DNA from: Nocardiopsis sp. NRRL B-16309
GTDB lineage: Bacteria; Actinomycetota; Actinomycetes; Streptosporangiales; Streptosporangiaceae
NCBI RefSeq assembly: GCF_001279585.1
Contig: NZ_LGEC01000137.1
Location: 1-64,000 of the forward strand
Direction of reading: 5' to 3'
Length of the DNA: 64,000 nucleotides
Below are positions 49,261-57,045 of this stretch, in pieces; the stretch's first letter is position 1; each line of letters opens with the position of its first letter. The notes beneath the pieces are model-generated. The model was not told the DNA's origin. It worked only from the letters and a program-made list of their open reading frames with translations, and made no database searches. The position numbers and the translations under genes were made by a program.

Positions 49261-50625
49261 TCATGCGGCCCGTGACGGGATCGCGTCCAGGGAGTCGTCC
49301 TTGGTCTCACGGCTGAGCAGCAGCGCCACCAGCGTGATCGCGCCGACCAGCACCAGGTAGCCGCCGACCCAGTTCAGACCGAACCGGCCGGCCAGCCACG
49401 TCGCGATGTAGGGAGCGAACGACGCCCCCAGCAGGCCCGCGACGTTGTACGCCACCGACGCGCCCGTGTAGCGCACGTTGGTCGGGAAGAGCTCCGGCAG
49501 CTGGGCGGCCATCGGGCCGAAGGTCAGGCCCATCAGCGACAACCCGATGATGAGGAAGGCCAGCACGCCGACCGTGCTCCCGCTGCCCAGCAGCGGACCC
49601 ATGGCGAAGCCGAACACGATGATGGCGACGGTCACCGTGATGAGCGTGGGGCGGCGGCCGAAGCGGTCGGCGATCAGGCCGGAGATCGGCGTGAACAGCG
49701 CGAAGAACAGCACGCCGACGAGCAGGAACACCAGGAACTGCGACCGGTCGTAGCCCAGACCGCCCTCGGGGTCGGTGCCGAATCCCAGCGAGAACACGGT
49801 CATCAGGTAGAAGAGCACGTACGTGGCGAGCATGATCAGCGTGCCCAGAACGACGGCGACCCCGCTGGTACGGAAGACCGCCACGATCGGGGTCTTGACC
49901 CGCTCGCCCGAGGCGACCACCTTGGCGAAGGCCGGTGTCTCGTGCAGCGTCAGGCGCACCCACAGGCCGATCGCGATGAGGAGCGTCGAGAGCAGGAACG
50001 GCACCCGCCATCCCCAGGCCAGGAAGGTCTCCTCGCTCATCGTCTGGGTGATCGTCAGGAACACCCCGTTGGCGAGGAAGAAGCCGATCGGTGCGCCCAG
50101 CTGCGGGAACGTGCCGTAGAACGCGCGCTTGGCGGGCGGGGCGTTCTCCGTGGCCAGCAGCGCGGCACCGCCCCACTCGCCGCCCAGTCCCAGCCCCTGC
50201 CCGAACCGGCACACCGCCAGCAGCACCGGCGCGACGACTCCCACCTGGGCGTAGGTGGGCAGCAGGCCGATGCCCACCGTCGCGATCCCCATCGTCAGGA
50301 GGGAGGCCACCAGAGTGGCCTTGCGTCCGACGCGGTCACCGAAGTGGCCGAAGACCCACGAGCCGACCGGCCGTGCGACGAACGCGATCGCGAACGTGGC
50401 CAGCGACTGCAGCCGCGCGGCCATCGCGTCGCCCTCGGGGAAGAACAGGAGCGGGAAGACCAGGACCGCGGCGGTGGCGTAGATGTAGAAGTCGTAGAAC
50501 TCGATGGACGTGCCCACGAGGCTCGCCGTGAGGACCTTGCGCTTGGGGTTGGTCGGCGGCTCCGCCGGTTCGGCGCGCGGCCGATCGGGTTCCGGCGCGG
50601 CCGAGGCGACGTCCTGCGCGGTCAT
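49261..50625 (-). CDS. MFS metabolite:H+ symporter (MHS family)
   Basis: A 454-residue transporter of the MHS family (ProP, ShiA, KgtP relatives), which imports small carboxylates, shikimate or betaines with protons. Signatures: SLVGTSIEFYDFYIYATAA at about 35-53, GHFGDRVGRKATL as the loop 2-3 motif, VCRFGQGLGLGGEWGGAALL, and the C-terminal GLIADRFGRRPTLITVTVAI. About 12 membrane segments are visible. The substrate is unknown; aromatic acids are possible given the pca operon, but that is 36 kb away. It is divergent from the NDH-like gene. Confidence 0.9.
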   Translation of the reverse strand: MTAQDVASAAPEPDRPRAEPAEPPTNPKRKVLTASLVGTSIEFYDFYIYATAAVLVFPLLFFPEGDAMAARLQSLATFAIAFVARPVGSWVFGHFGDRVGRKATLVASLLTMGIATVGIGLLPTYAQVGVVAPVLLAVCRFGQGLGLGGEWGGAALLATENAPPAKRAFYGTFPQLGAPIGFFLANGVFLTITQTMSEETFLAWGWRVPFLLSTLLIAIGLWVRLTLHETPAFAKVVASGERVKTPIVAVFRTSGVAVVLGTLIMLATYVLFYLMTVFSLGFGTDPEGGLGYDRSQFLVFLLVGVLFFALFTPISGLIADRFGRRPTLITVTVAIIVFGFAMGPLLGSGSTVGVLAFLIIGLSLMGLTFGPMAAQLPELFPTNVRYTGASVAYNVAGLLGASFAPYIATWLAGRFGLNWVGGYLVLVGAITLVALLLSRETKDDSLDAIPSRAA

Positions 50626-50692
50626 AGGCGTTCTTCTTCCCAGCTCGGGACTTGATGGCTGGCAGGATCCTAGCCCGGTTGTGCACCATGTG

Positions 50693-50720
50693 GGATGTCT
50701 GTCTCAGAAAATGGACATCC
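50693..50720. promoter_or_regulatory. inverted repeat in the transporter/oxidoreductase divergent region
   Basis: GGATGTC (50693-50699) and GACATCC (50714-50720) are perfect arms around 14 AT-richer bases (TGTCTCAGAAAATG). The position, 68 bases upstream of the transporter start, suits an operator. No regulator gene is next to it. The rest of the 296-base interval shows nothing I can name. Confidence 0.4.
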
Positions 50721-50921
50721 GGGGTGATCGTGGCCTTTCGTCCGATCGGCCCACGGGAACGGCGATTCCGGCGCGGCGGGGCTCTCGCGGGCCCCGGCCC
50801 ATCGGCACGGTGTGAGGCGCTTCACCCGCCGGCCGTGTCACGACCGGCTCGGCCCGTCTCGTCCTGTGGTGCGAAGGGCGGCCACGAGGGCCGCCGCCAC
50901 CCGGAAGGGACCAGGATTCCC

Positions 50922-52235
50922 ATGACCCACCGACTTCTCGTCCTCGGGGCCGGCTACTCCGGCCTCGCGGCCGCCCGCCGCGCCCACGGCCTCGCCCGGC
51001 GCGAGCGCGCCGACGTCACCGTCACGCTCGTCAACGCCACACCGGACTTCGTCGAACGCGTCCGCCTGCACCAGGTCGCCGCGGGCCAGGACGTCGGCGT
51101 GCACTCCCTGGCCGACGCCCTGGACGGCACCGGCATCGGCCTGGTGGTCGGCGTGGTCGAGGACGTGGACCCCGACGCCCGCTCGGTCACCGTGCGCGGT
51201 GGGCAGGGGCCGCGCACGCTCGGCTACGACTCGCTCATCCTCTCCCTGGGCAGCTCGGCCCGCGCCGGAGGCGTCCCCGGCGCCGACGACCACGCCCTGG
51301 CCATCGCCGACCTGGAGGGCGCGCGCACCGTCGCCGAGCGGATCGCCGCCGACCGGCCCGAGCGCGTGGCGGTGGTCGGCGGCGGACTCACCGGCGTCGA
51401 AGCCGCCACGGAGATCGCCGAGTCCCACCCCGGCATCGCCGTCGAACTCGTCACCGGCGGCGAGATCGTCCCGAGTGCGGGTGCGCGCGGGCGGGCCCAC
51501 GTGCGCCGCGTGCTGCACCGGCTCGGCGTCGCCGTGCGCGAACGCGCGCGCGTGGACGCGGTCGATGCCCGGGGCCTGGTCTTGGCCGACGGCGGACGCC
51601 TTCCGGCCGACCTCGTGGTGTGGAACGGCGGGTTCAGCCCCTCCGGTCTGCCCGCCGCGATCGGGCTGGCCGTCGACGACGACGGGCGCGCGGTGGTCGA
51701 CGCCTCCCAGCGCTCGGTCTCGCACCCCGACGTGCTCGTCGCGGGCGATGCCGCCCGCACCGCGGGCGCCGCGGGCGAGCCCCTGCGCATGTCCTGCGCG
51801 ATGGGTCTGCCGATGGGTTGGAACGCCGCCGAGACCGTCCTCGGCGGCCTCACCGGGCGCACACCCGACACCGCTCCGTTCGGGTACCTGGGCCAGTGCG
51901 TGAGCCTGGGCCGACGCGACGCCCTCGTCCAGTTCGCGCGTGCCGACGACAGCCCGCGCCCGTTCGTGCTCACCGGACGCCCGGCCGCCCTCGTCAAGGA
52001 GTACATCGTGGCCGCGGCCTACGACAACGCGCGCACCGGCGGCCAGGCCGCGGCGTACCTGCGCCTGGTCCGCGGGGTGGCGCGGCGGCACCTGCGCCGG
52101 GAGCGTGCCCGGGCGGGTGCTGTTCAGCGGCGCGAGCCCTCCGCGGGAGCCTCCAGAGGGGTGTCCCGCGGCGACGCCAGGAAGGGGCGCATGACGCGCT
52201 CGGCCAGCGGTGTCGACGACAGCCGCAGGGCCTGA
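50922..52235 (+). CDS. FAD-dependent NAD(P)H oxidoreductase (NDH-2-like)
   Basis: A 437-residue pyridine nucleotide-disulphide oxidoreductase-like flavoprotein, close to type II NADH dehydrogenases. FAD-binding LLVLGAGYSGLAAARRA lies at 5-21, the second dinucleotide-binding motif VAVVGGGLTGVEAATEIAE near 147-165, and the FAD-contacting VLVAGDAARTAGAAGEPLRM near 280-299. No membrane anchor is obvious in the C-terminus. The natural C-terminus may be near residue 395; the last 37 residues are antisense to the opposing monooxygenase gene and low in complexity. CCAGGA lies before the ATG at 50922. It may donate electrons to menaquinone or be a soluble reductase. Confidence 0.87.
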   Translation: MTHRLLVLGAGYSGLAAARRAHGLARRERADVTVTLVNATPDFVERVRLHQVAAGQDVGVHSLADALDGTGIGLVVGVVEDVDPDARSVTVRGGQGPRTLGYDSLILSLGSSARAGGVPGADDHALAIADLEGARTVAERIAADRPERVAVVGGGLTGVEAATEIAESHPGIAVELVTGGEIVPSAGARGRAHVRRVLHRLGVAVRERARVDAVDARGLVLADGGRLPADLVVWNGGFSPSGLPAAIGLAVDDDGRAVVDASQRSVSHPDVLVAGDAARTAGAAGEPLRMSCAMGLPMGWNAAETVLGGLTGRTPDTAPFGYLGQCVSLGRRDALVQFARADDSPRPFVLTGRPAALVKEYIVAAAYDNARTGGQAAAYLRLVRGVARRHLRRERARAGAVQRREPSAGASRGVSRGDARKGRMTRSASGVDDSRRA

Positions 52236-53515
52236 CGGCGGACGAACAGGCGGGCGGGGGTGGCCGGTACGAACCACCGCGCCAGGGTGCGGCCCGCCTT
52301 CTGCTTGGCGTCGATGACCGGCTTGACCCGGCTCTCGTAGCGCCGCAGCGCCGCCGCGATCTCCTCGGTGGCGGCCCCGTTTCCGGAGGCCCCGCCTCCC
52401 GCGATCCCGCCGTTCGCGACTCCGGCGTTCGCGACTCCGGCGTTCGCGACTCCGGCGTTCGGGGCCCCACCGCCCGGCCCTCCCGAGCCCGCCCCCGTGC
52501 GTACCGCCCGTCCCCCCGGGCCCACCCGGCCCAGCTCCTGGGCCAGGACCTCGGCGGCGGCCACCGCCATGCTCGCCCCCTGCCCGGCCATGAGCGAGAC
52601 CGCCTGGCACGCGTCCCCGACCAGGACCACGCGCGCGTCGGACCAGCCCGGCATGATGATCTGCTCGACCTCGTCGTAGTACGGCCGGGGCGGGCAGGCC
52701 GCCAGCAGGCGGGGCACCAGCCACCCCAGGTGCCCGTGGACCTCCCGCAGCCGTGCGCGCGGATCCTCCGGCAGCGAGCCGTCCGGGGACAGGTGGCACA
52801 GGAACGCGGCCCCGGTCGTGTCGGACAGGCGGTACATCCCGGCCTGGACGCCGGGGGCCTCCACCACCTGGAACTCGTTCGCCAGGACGTCCATCAGCTC
52901 CGGGTCGCTGAACACGTAGGCCGCGGCGTGCGCCCCCAGATAGCGGCGGTAGCGCGACTCCGGCCCGAAGACGAGCCGCCGCGTGCTCGAATGGATCCCG
53001 TCGGCTCCCACGAGCACGTCGGCGCGCTCGGCCGAACCATCGGTGAGGACCGCCGTGACGCCCCCGTCGTCCTGGTGCGCCTCCGCGATCCCGGTCCCGT
53101 ACCGCACGTCGGCCCCGGGCCCCAGGGCCTCGCGCAGCACGCCCTCCAGGTCGCCGCGCAACAGGGTCAGGAAGCGACCGCCGGTGAGCCGCGCGGGCAC
53201 CGACGCGTCGATGCTCGCGGAGTGGCGGCCGTCGGCCCTGCGGTAGCGCACGGCGTTCAGGTCCAGCGCGTACTCGTGCACCCGCTCGCGCAGCCCCATC
53301 CGCTCCAGGGTGTCGTAGCCGGGACCGAAGTAGTCGATGACGTAGCCGCGGTCCAGCGTGCCGTCGGCGGATTCCGGCGCGTCCACGGCCGCGAGGCCGA
53401 CGGAGGCGGAGGGGGCCGGACCCCGTTCGACGACGGTGGTGTCCCAGCCTTCGCGGCGCAGCCACCACGCCGTGGATAGACCGGCGATGCCGCCGCCGAT
53501 GATGATCGCTCTCAC
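52124..53515 (-). CDS. FAD-dependent monooxygenase (aromatic hydroxylase-like)
   Basis: A 463-residue class A flavoprotein monooxygenase. FAD motif GGGIAGLSTAWWLRREGWDT at 7-26, the DG motif VLVGADGIHSSTRRLVFG, and the GD motif VVLVGDACQAVSLMAGQGAS are complete; the last binds the ribityl chain. Such enzymes hydroxylate aromatic or polyketide substrates with O2 and NAD(P)H. About residues 340-385 form a Gly/Ala/Asn-rich insertion encoded by 15-bp repeats, unusual for the family. GTG 53515 overlaps the TetR stop (GTGA) and follows AAGGAG at 8 bases, so the gene is coupled to its regulator. The 3' end overlaps the opposing NDH-like gene by 112 bases. Confidence 0.87.
   Translation of the reverse strand: MRAIIIGGGIAGLSTAWWLRREGWDTTVVERGPAPSASVGLAAVDAPESADGTLDRGYVIDYFGPGYDTLERMGLRERVHEYALDLNAVRYRRADGRHSASIDASVPARLTGGRFLTLLRGDLEGVLREALGPGADVRYGTGIAEAHQDDGGVTAVLTDGSAERADVLVGADGIHSSTRRLVFGPESRYRRYLGAHAAAYVFSDPELMDVLANEFQVVEAPGVQAGMYRLSDTTGAAFLCHLSPDGSLPEDPRARLREVHGHLGWLVPRLLAACPPRPYYDEVEQIIMPGWSDARVVLVGDACQAVSLMAGQGASMAVAAAEVLAQELGRVGPGGRAVRTGAGSGGPGGGAPNAGVANAGVANAGVANGGIAGGGASGNGAATEEIAAALRRYESRVKPVIDAKQKAGRTLARWFVPATPARLFVRRQALRLSSTPLAERVMRPFLASPRDTPLEAPAEGSRR
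52411..52455. repeat. three perfect 15-bp repeats inside the monooxygenase gene
   Basis: CGTTCGCGACTCCGG occurs three times in tandem (52411-52425, 52426-52440, 52441-52455), with partial copies on both sides. On the coding strand it encodes the five-residue unit NAGVA repeated, in a flexible linker. The unit is a multiple of three, so copy number can change without a frameshift. Confidence 0.95.
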
Positions 53516-54120
53516 CTGGTGTCTCCTTCGGGTACGGGCGCCGCGAGCAGGCGGCGTAGGGGTTCGAGGTAGGCGTCGGCGGGAGGTACCGGGCCCAGCG
53601 CCCGGTGCAGGACCACGCCGTCGAAGAACGCGCACACCAGCTCGGCGGCGGCCTCCGGCTGCGGGGTGCCGTGCTCGCGCAGCCACGCGGTGATGGCGTC
53701 GCGGGTCTCGGTCACGATCCGCGCCATGACCGCGTGCAGCTCGGGGTCGCGGGTCGCGGCCAGGTAGGCCTCGGTGACCAGGACGGAGGCGGGGTCGTCG
53801 CCCTGGAAATCGTCCATCTCCCGGAGAGCCGCCATCACCCCCTCGGCCGGGTCGGGTATCGCGGTCATGGCCGCGAGCGGGTCGGAGAGGACCTCCTCCA
53901 GGACGGTCACCACGGCGGCGCGCAGCAGGGCGGGCAGCGAGTCGAAGTGGTAGTGGACGAGCCCGGGGCGCACCTGTGCGCGGGCGGCGACGAGTCGTGT
54001 GGTGACCGCGTTCCACCCCACCTCCGGGATGAGTTCGACGGCCGCGGCCAGCAGCTTGGCGCGGCTGGAGCGTCCCCGCTCCGCGGAGGACGTTGGGGTT
54101 TGGTCATTTGCCTTGGGCAT
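53512..54120 (-). CDS. TetR family regulator of the monooxygenase operon
   Basis: A 202-residue repressor. The helix-turn-helix spans about residues 15-62, with GWNAVTTRLVAARAQVRPGL and the recognition segment VHYHFDSLPALLRAAV. The C-terminal domain resembles TetR_C_6/PsrA-like dimerisation domains. It is the first gene of a two-gene leftward operon with the FAD monooxygenase. TAGTTT lies 6 bases before the ATG, so the message is leaderless, and a perfect inverted repeat (54098-54130) covers the promoter and the start codon, which fits tight autorepression. Confidence 0.88.
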   Translation of the reverse strand: MPKANDQTPTSSAERGRSSRAKLLAAAVELIPEVGWNAVTTRLVAARAQVRPGLVHYHFDSLPALLRAAVVTVLEEVLSDPLAAMTAIPDPAEGVMAALREMDDFQGDDPASVLVTEAYLAATRDPELHAVMARIVTETRDAITAWLREHGTPQPEAAAELVCAFFDGVVLHRALGPVPPADAYLEPLRRLLAAPVPEGDTR

Positions 54121-54130
54121 ATGACCAAAC
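54098..54130. promoter_or_regulatory. operator covering the TetR promoter and start codon
   Basis: GTTTGGTCAT (54098-54107) and ATGACCAAAC (54121-54130) are perfect 10-bp arms with a 13-base spacer holding the TetR start codon (CAT, 54118-54120). One half-site overlaps the TAGTTT -10 on the minus strand, the other the first codons. It is almost certainly the binding site of the adjacent TetR protein. Confidence 0.75.
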
Positions 54131-54358
54131 TACGGGCGGGCGGAGCCGAAGGCAAGCCCACAGCGGGAGGAGACCGGGTGCAGGGGACGGCGGTGAACGC
54201 GCGGTTGGCGAGGGGGTGGGGTAGGGCCAGAAACGAGGCAGGAGCCGGTGCGGGGGACGGGCGGGGGCGCAAGCGGGTGCAGGGGACGGGCGTGGCGCGG
54301 CCGGTGGGAGCGGGGGCGGTGCCCGTGGGAACCGAGGGGCACGTCCCGGATGCCTGGA

Positions 54359-55045
54359 TCAGCCGGGGTCGGGGGCTCCCGTGTCGGAGTCGCCCGAGCC
54401 CAGGGCACCCGGGCGCACCACACGGGTGCAGTTGTCCCGGAACCGCTTGACCAGTTCGCCGTTGGGGCGGTCGCTGCGCTCGACCCACTCCCGGGCGGCC
54501 TCCTCGCTCGCCCCACCCGAGACCTGCCGCAGGCGCAGCCGCTCCTCGCGCACCCGGTCGTCGGCCTCCACGTACCACAGCTGCTCGAACAGCCCCCGAA
54601 GCCGCCGCCAGGGCTCGTCGTCGCTCGCGAGGTAGTTGCCCTCTGTCACCACCAGCACGGTGTGCGGATCCACCACGTGCCGGGCGGCCACCGGCTCGTG
54701 CAGCCGGCGGTCGTAGTCCGGGACGTACACGGGATGGTCCGCCTCGGCGAGCAGGCGCCGGACGAGCGCCACGTAGCCGTGCGCGTCGAAGGTGTCGGGC
54801 GCGCCCTTGCGGTCGCGCCGGTCCAGCCGGTCGAGTTGGGCGTTCGACAGGTGGAAGCCGTCCATCGGCAGGTATCCGGCCGTACCCGCCCCCAGATGGT
54901 CGTTCACCCGCGCGACCAGGTGGCGGGCGAGCGTCGACTTCCCCGCGCCCGGGGCGCCGGTCAGGCCGAGGACGGCGCGCCGCCCCGGGCGGGCCGCGGC
55001 CTGGCGTGCGATCCGCAGGGCTTCGGCGACGAGCGAGTCGGACAT
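54359..55045 (-). CDS. nucleoside/nucleotide kinase family protein (FrcK/uridine kinase-like)
   Basis: A 228-residue P-loop kinase. Walker A is GAPGAGKST at 30-38, with DGFHLSNAQLDRLDRRDRKG (near 62-81) as the substrate-binding region, VPDYDRRLHEPVAARH typical of the PRK/uridine kinase/PanK superfamily and VVTEGNYLASDDEPWRRL the Walker-B-like region. Enzymes of this subgroup (YggC/FrcK) phosphorylate nucleosides or fructose-like sugars. The substrate is unknown. The C-terminus ends in a short acidic tail. It stands alone on the minus strand; the 228-base gap to the TetR gene carries two copies of GGGTGCAGGGGACGG but no gene. Confidence 0.84.
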   Translation of the reverse strand: MSDSLVAEALRIARQAAARPGRRAVLGLTGAPGAGKSTLARHLVARVNDHLGAGTAGYLPMDGFHLSNAQLDRLDRRDRKGAPDTFDAHGYVALVRRLLAEADHPVYVPDYDRRLHEPVAARHVVDPHTVLVVTEGNYLASDDEPWRRLRGLFEQLWYVEADDRVREERLRLRQVSGGASEEAAREWVERSDRPNGELVKRFRDNCTRVVRPGALGSGDSDTGAPDPG

Positions 55046-55249
55046 GCGCCCGAGCCTACGCGCTGCGCCCCGCGCGGCGGGAGCCCCCTGCGGGAACGGG
55101 ACGCCCAGGTGGGGTCGCTCGTCCCGTGACCGTCCACGGCCATGAGGGGAGCCGCGGCCGGGGCGGGGCCGCTCGTGCTGCGCGGCATCCCACGGCCTGG
55201 ACGCGCCCGCGGCCGGGCTGGTTCGTCAATGCTGCGGCGGTCCGGGGCC

Positions 55250-55285
55250 GGGGCGGGGCCCGCGCTCTCCCGCGGGCCCCGCCCC
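55250..55285. terminator. 15-bp-stem hairpin terminator of the NUDIX-like gene
   Basis: GGGGCGGGGCCCGCG (55250-55264) pairs perfectly with CGCGGGCCCCGCCCC (55271-55285) around a 6-base loop, 14 bases after the stop of the leftward gene ending at 55300. The rest of the gap (55046-55249) is GC-rich and holds no gene. Confidence 0.8.
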
Positions 55286-55299
55286 GAGCCCTACGGGGT

Positions 55300-55836
55300 T
55301 CAGGGCGCGTGGCCCACGTGGGCCAGGGCCTGACGCAGCAGCACGCCCTGGCCGCCGGTCATCTCCTCGATCACCTTCGGACTGGCCGCCTCCTCCGGCG
55401 TGAACCAGATCAGGTCCAGGGCGTCCTGGCGCGGCTGGCAGTCACCCGAGACCGGCACGATGTAGGCCATCGCCACCGCGTGCTGGCGCGGGTCGTGGAA
55501 GGGCGTGACGCCGGGGGTCGGGAAGTACTCCGCGACCGTGAACGGCTGCGGGGCGGTCGGGATGCGCGGCAGCGCCACCGGCCCCAGGTCCTTCTCCAGG
55601 TGCCGCAGGAGGGCGTCGCGCACACGCTCGTGGTAGAGCACCCTCCCGGAGACCACGGACCGGTTGAAGCTGCCGTCGGGCGCGGCCCGCATCAACAGGC
55701 CGAAATGGGTCGCCTCCCCGGTTTCGTCCACCCGCACGGGCACGGCCTGGACGTAGAGCACCGGCATGCGGCCGCGGATGTTCTCCAGTTCCTCGGAGGA
55801 GAACCAGCCGGGCTGGGTGTCTGCGGTGTCGGTCAT
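55300..55836 (-). CDS. NUDIX-like protein, DUF4916
   Basis: A 178-residue protein of the DUF4916 family, a NUDIX-fold relative found in actinobacteria. TQPGWFSSEELENIRGRMPV at 8-27 and VLYVQAVPVRVDETGEATHF next are typical of it; the segment SGRVLYHERVRDALLRHLEK takes the position of the NUDIX box but lacks the full GX5EX7REUXEEXGU residues, so hydrolase activity is doubtful. C-terminal DLIWFTPEEAASPKVIEEMT is NUDIX-like. ATG 55836 is chosen; the frame is open further up without support. Function unknown. Confidence 0.76.
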   Translation of the reverse strand: MTDTADTQPGWFSSEELENIRGRMPVLYVQAVPVRVDETGEATHFGLLMRAAPDGSFNRSVVSGRVLYHERVRDALLRHLEKDLGPVALPRIPTAPQPFTVAEYFPTPGVTPFHDPRQHAVAMAYIVPVSGDCQPRQDALDLIWFTPEEAASPKVIEEMTGGQGVLLRQALAHVGHAP

Positions 55837-56220
55837 GGGGTGCGCGGCGGTGCGTCCAGCGGCGCGCGCCCCTGGCGCGGCCGGGATGCGGCCACCGCTC
55901 CCTCCCTTCGATCGGTCGGCGTCCCTGCGGGACCAGTCTCCCGCCCGTGGCGGACGGGAGCGCACGGTGCCCTACTGCTTCTACCGCACACCGGGACGCT
56001 ACGCACGGTGCGGGGGCGAGGGGCGGATCCGAGTGTCCGAGAGGAGTGGTGACCGCCAGGGGTACGGCCCGGGCGGGCGGCCACGAACGCGATGTCGGTG
56101 TACGGCGAGATTTCGCGCGGTTTTCGCACCGAAAGCCTCCCCGGAACCTCCCTGGAGAGGTTACGATCTCGTACGCGGTTGCGTAGTGGACAGGTTACGT
56201 CCGGTGAGAGGTGGTCCCGA
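55837..56220. other. gene-free interval upstream of the STAS gene
   Basis: No gene I can support in 384 bases. GGTTACG occurs twice (56158-56164 and 56193-56199, the first within GGTTACGATC) and may mark promoter elements of the STAS gene. The frame of that gene stays open up to 56092, where there is an ATG, but the segment has no conserved sequence. Confidence 0.4.
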
Positions 56221-56625
56221 GTGGCACGCGATGCCCGGTTCTCTGCCGAGGAGCGTTCCCCCTGTACAGGTGTCACCGTGGTACCCGTCCACGGCGAGGT
56301 CGACCTCGCCACGGCCGACCGGATGCGCGATCGGCTCCTGCGAGCGGCGTACGACTCACGGTGCGACTGTCTGGTGGTGGACATGTCCGGGCTGGAGTTC
56401 TTCGACGCGAGCGGCGTGCGCGCCCTGGTCTCCGTGGCCAGGATCCTGTGGGCACAGGAGCGGCACACGGTGCTCGCCGAGCCCTCGCCCATCGCCGAAC
56501 GCGTCCTGACCGCGCTCGACATGGGCCGGGTCTTCGAGATCTACCCGCTGCTGGAGATGGCGCTGACCCACACCAGCGGCCTGCGGGTGGACAGCGAGCC
56601 CATCGCCAACAACCCGGTTCCCTGA
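56221..56625 (+). CDS. STAS-domain anti-sigma factor antagonist
   Basis: A 134-residue SpoIIAA/RsbV-like protein. The STAS domain covers residues 15-115: VVPVHGEVDLATADRMRDRL is beta2-helix1, and VVDMSGLEFFDASGVRALVS carries the phosphorylatable Ser (in Asp-Ala-Ser-Gly) recognised by RsbW-type kinases. When unphosphorylated it would bind an anti-sigma kinase and free a SigB/F-type sigma factor. The GTG at 56221 is preferred because GAGGTGG lies 6 bases upstream; an ATG at 56092 would add 43 unconserved residues. No kinase or sigma gene is adjacent, as is usual for the scattered antagonists of actinomycetes. Confidence 0.85.
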   Translation: MARDARFSAEERSPCTGVTVVPVHGEVDLATADRMRDRLLRAAYDSRCDCLVVDMSGLEFFDASGVRALVSVARILWAQERHTVLAEPSPIAERVLTALDMGRVFEIYPLLEMALTHTSGLRVDSEPIANNPVP

Positions 56626-56887
56626 GGCGCGGGTCCCTGAGGCCGCGGGTCCCGGGCCCGTGGGCGCCGCTCGGCGGTGTCCGCGGACCGGGCCCGGGCT
56701 TGGGCGCGGTGCCCTCCCTCCGGGGGCGCCGCGCGGCGGGGCAGCCGCTCTCGCTGGACCGAGGCCGCGGCCGTCCCACCTGGCGTGAGCGGGAGGGTCC
56801 ACCGCCCGTACCGGTGCGGAGCCATGGCCACCCCCTCCCACGGACGTGGAGGAAGGGCCGCCGCTCATATCGGGACGGCGGCGGCCT

Positions 56888-57045
56888 CCTGCGGTGAGGG
56901 GGAGAGGACGCCGCTCACGCCTGGGACGGCGCCACGGTGGTCTCCTCCGGCGAGGGGGAGAGGACGCACCCGGCGGTCGGCTCCGGTGCCGGCCACCAGG
57001 TCTTCCCCGGGGGAGAGGACGTCGCTCACGCCTGGGAGGGCGTCT
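56888..57045. repeat. degenerate direct repeats seeded by the PH-protein 3' end
   Basis: GAGGGGGAGAGGACG recurs at about 56896, 56952 and (as GGGGGAGAGGACG) 57009. In the first and last copies it is followed by CGCTCACGCCTGGGA, which in the last copy holds the stop codon (TGA, 57026-57028 on the minus strand) and final codons of the PH-domain gene. The first copy, about 107 bases away, thus duplicates the end of that gene. A more worn copy may lie at 56856-56878. The rest of the 400-base gap (56626-57025) shows no gene. Confidence 0.7.
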
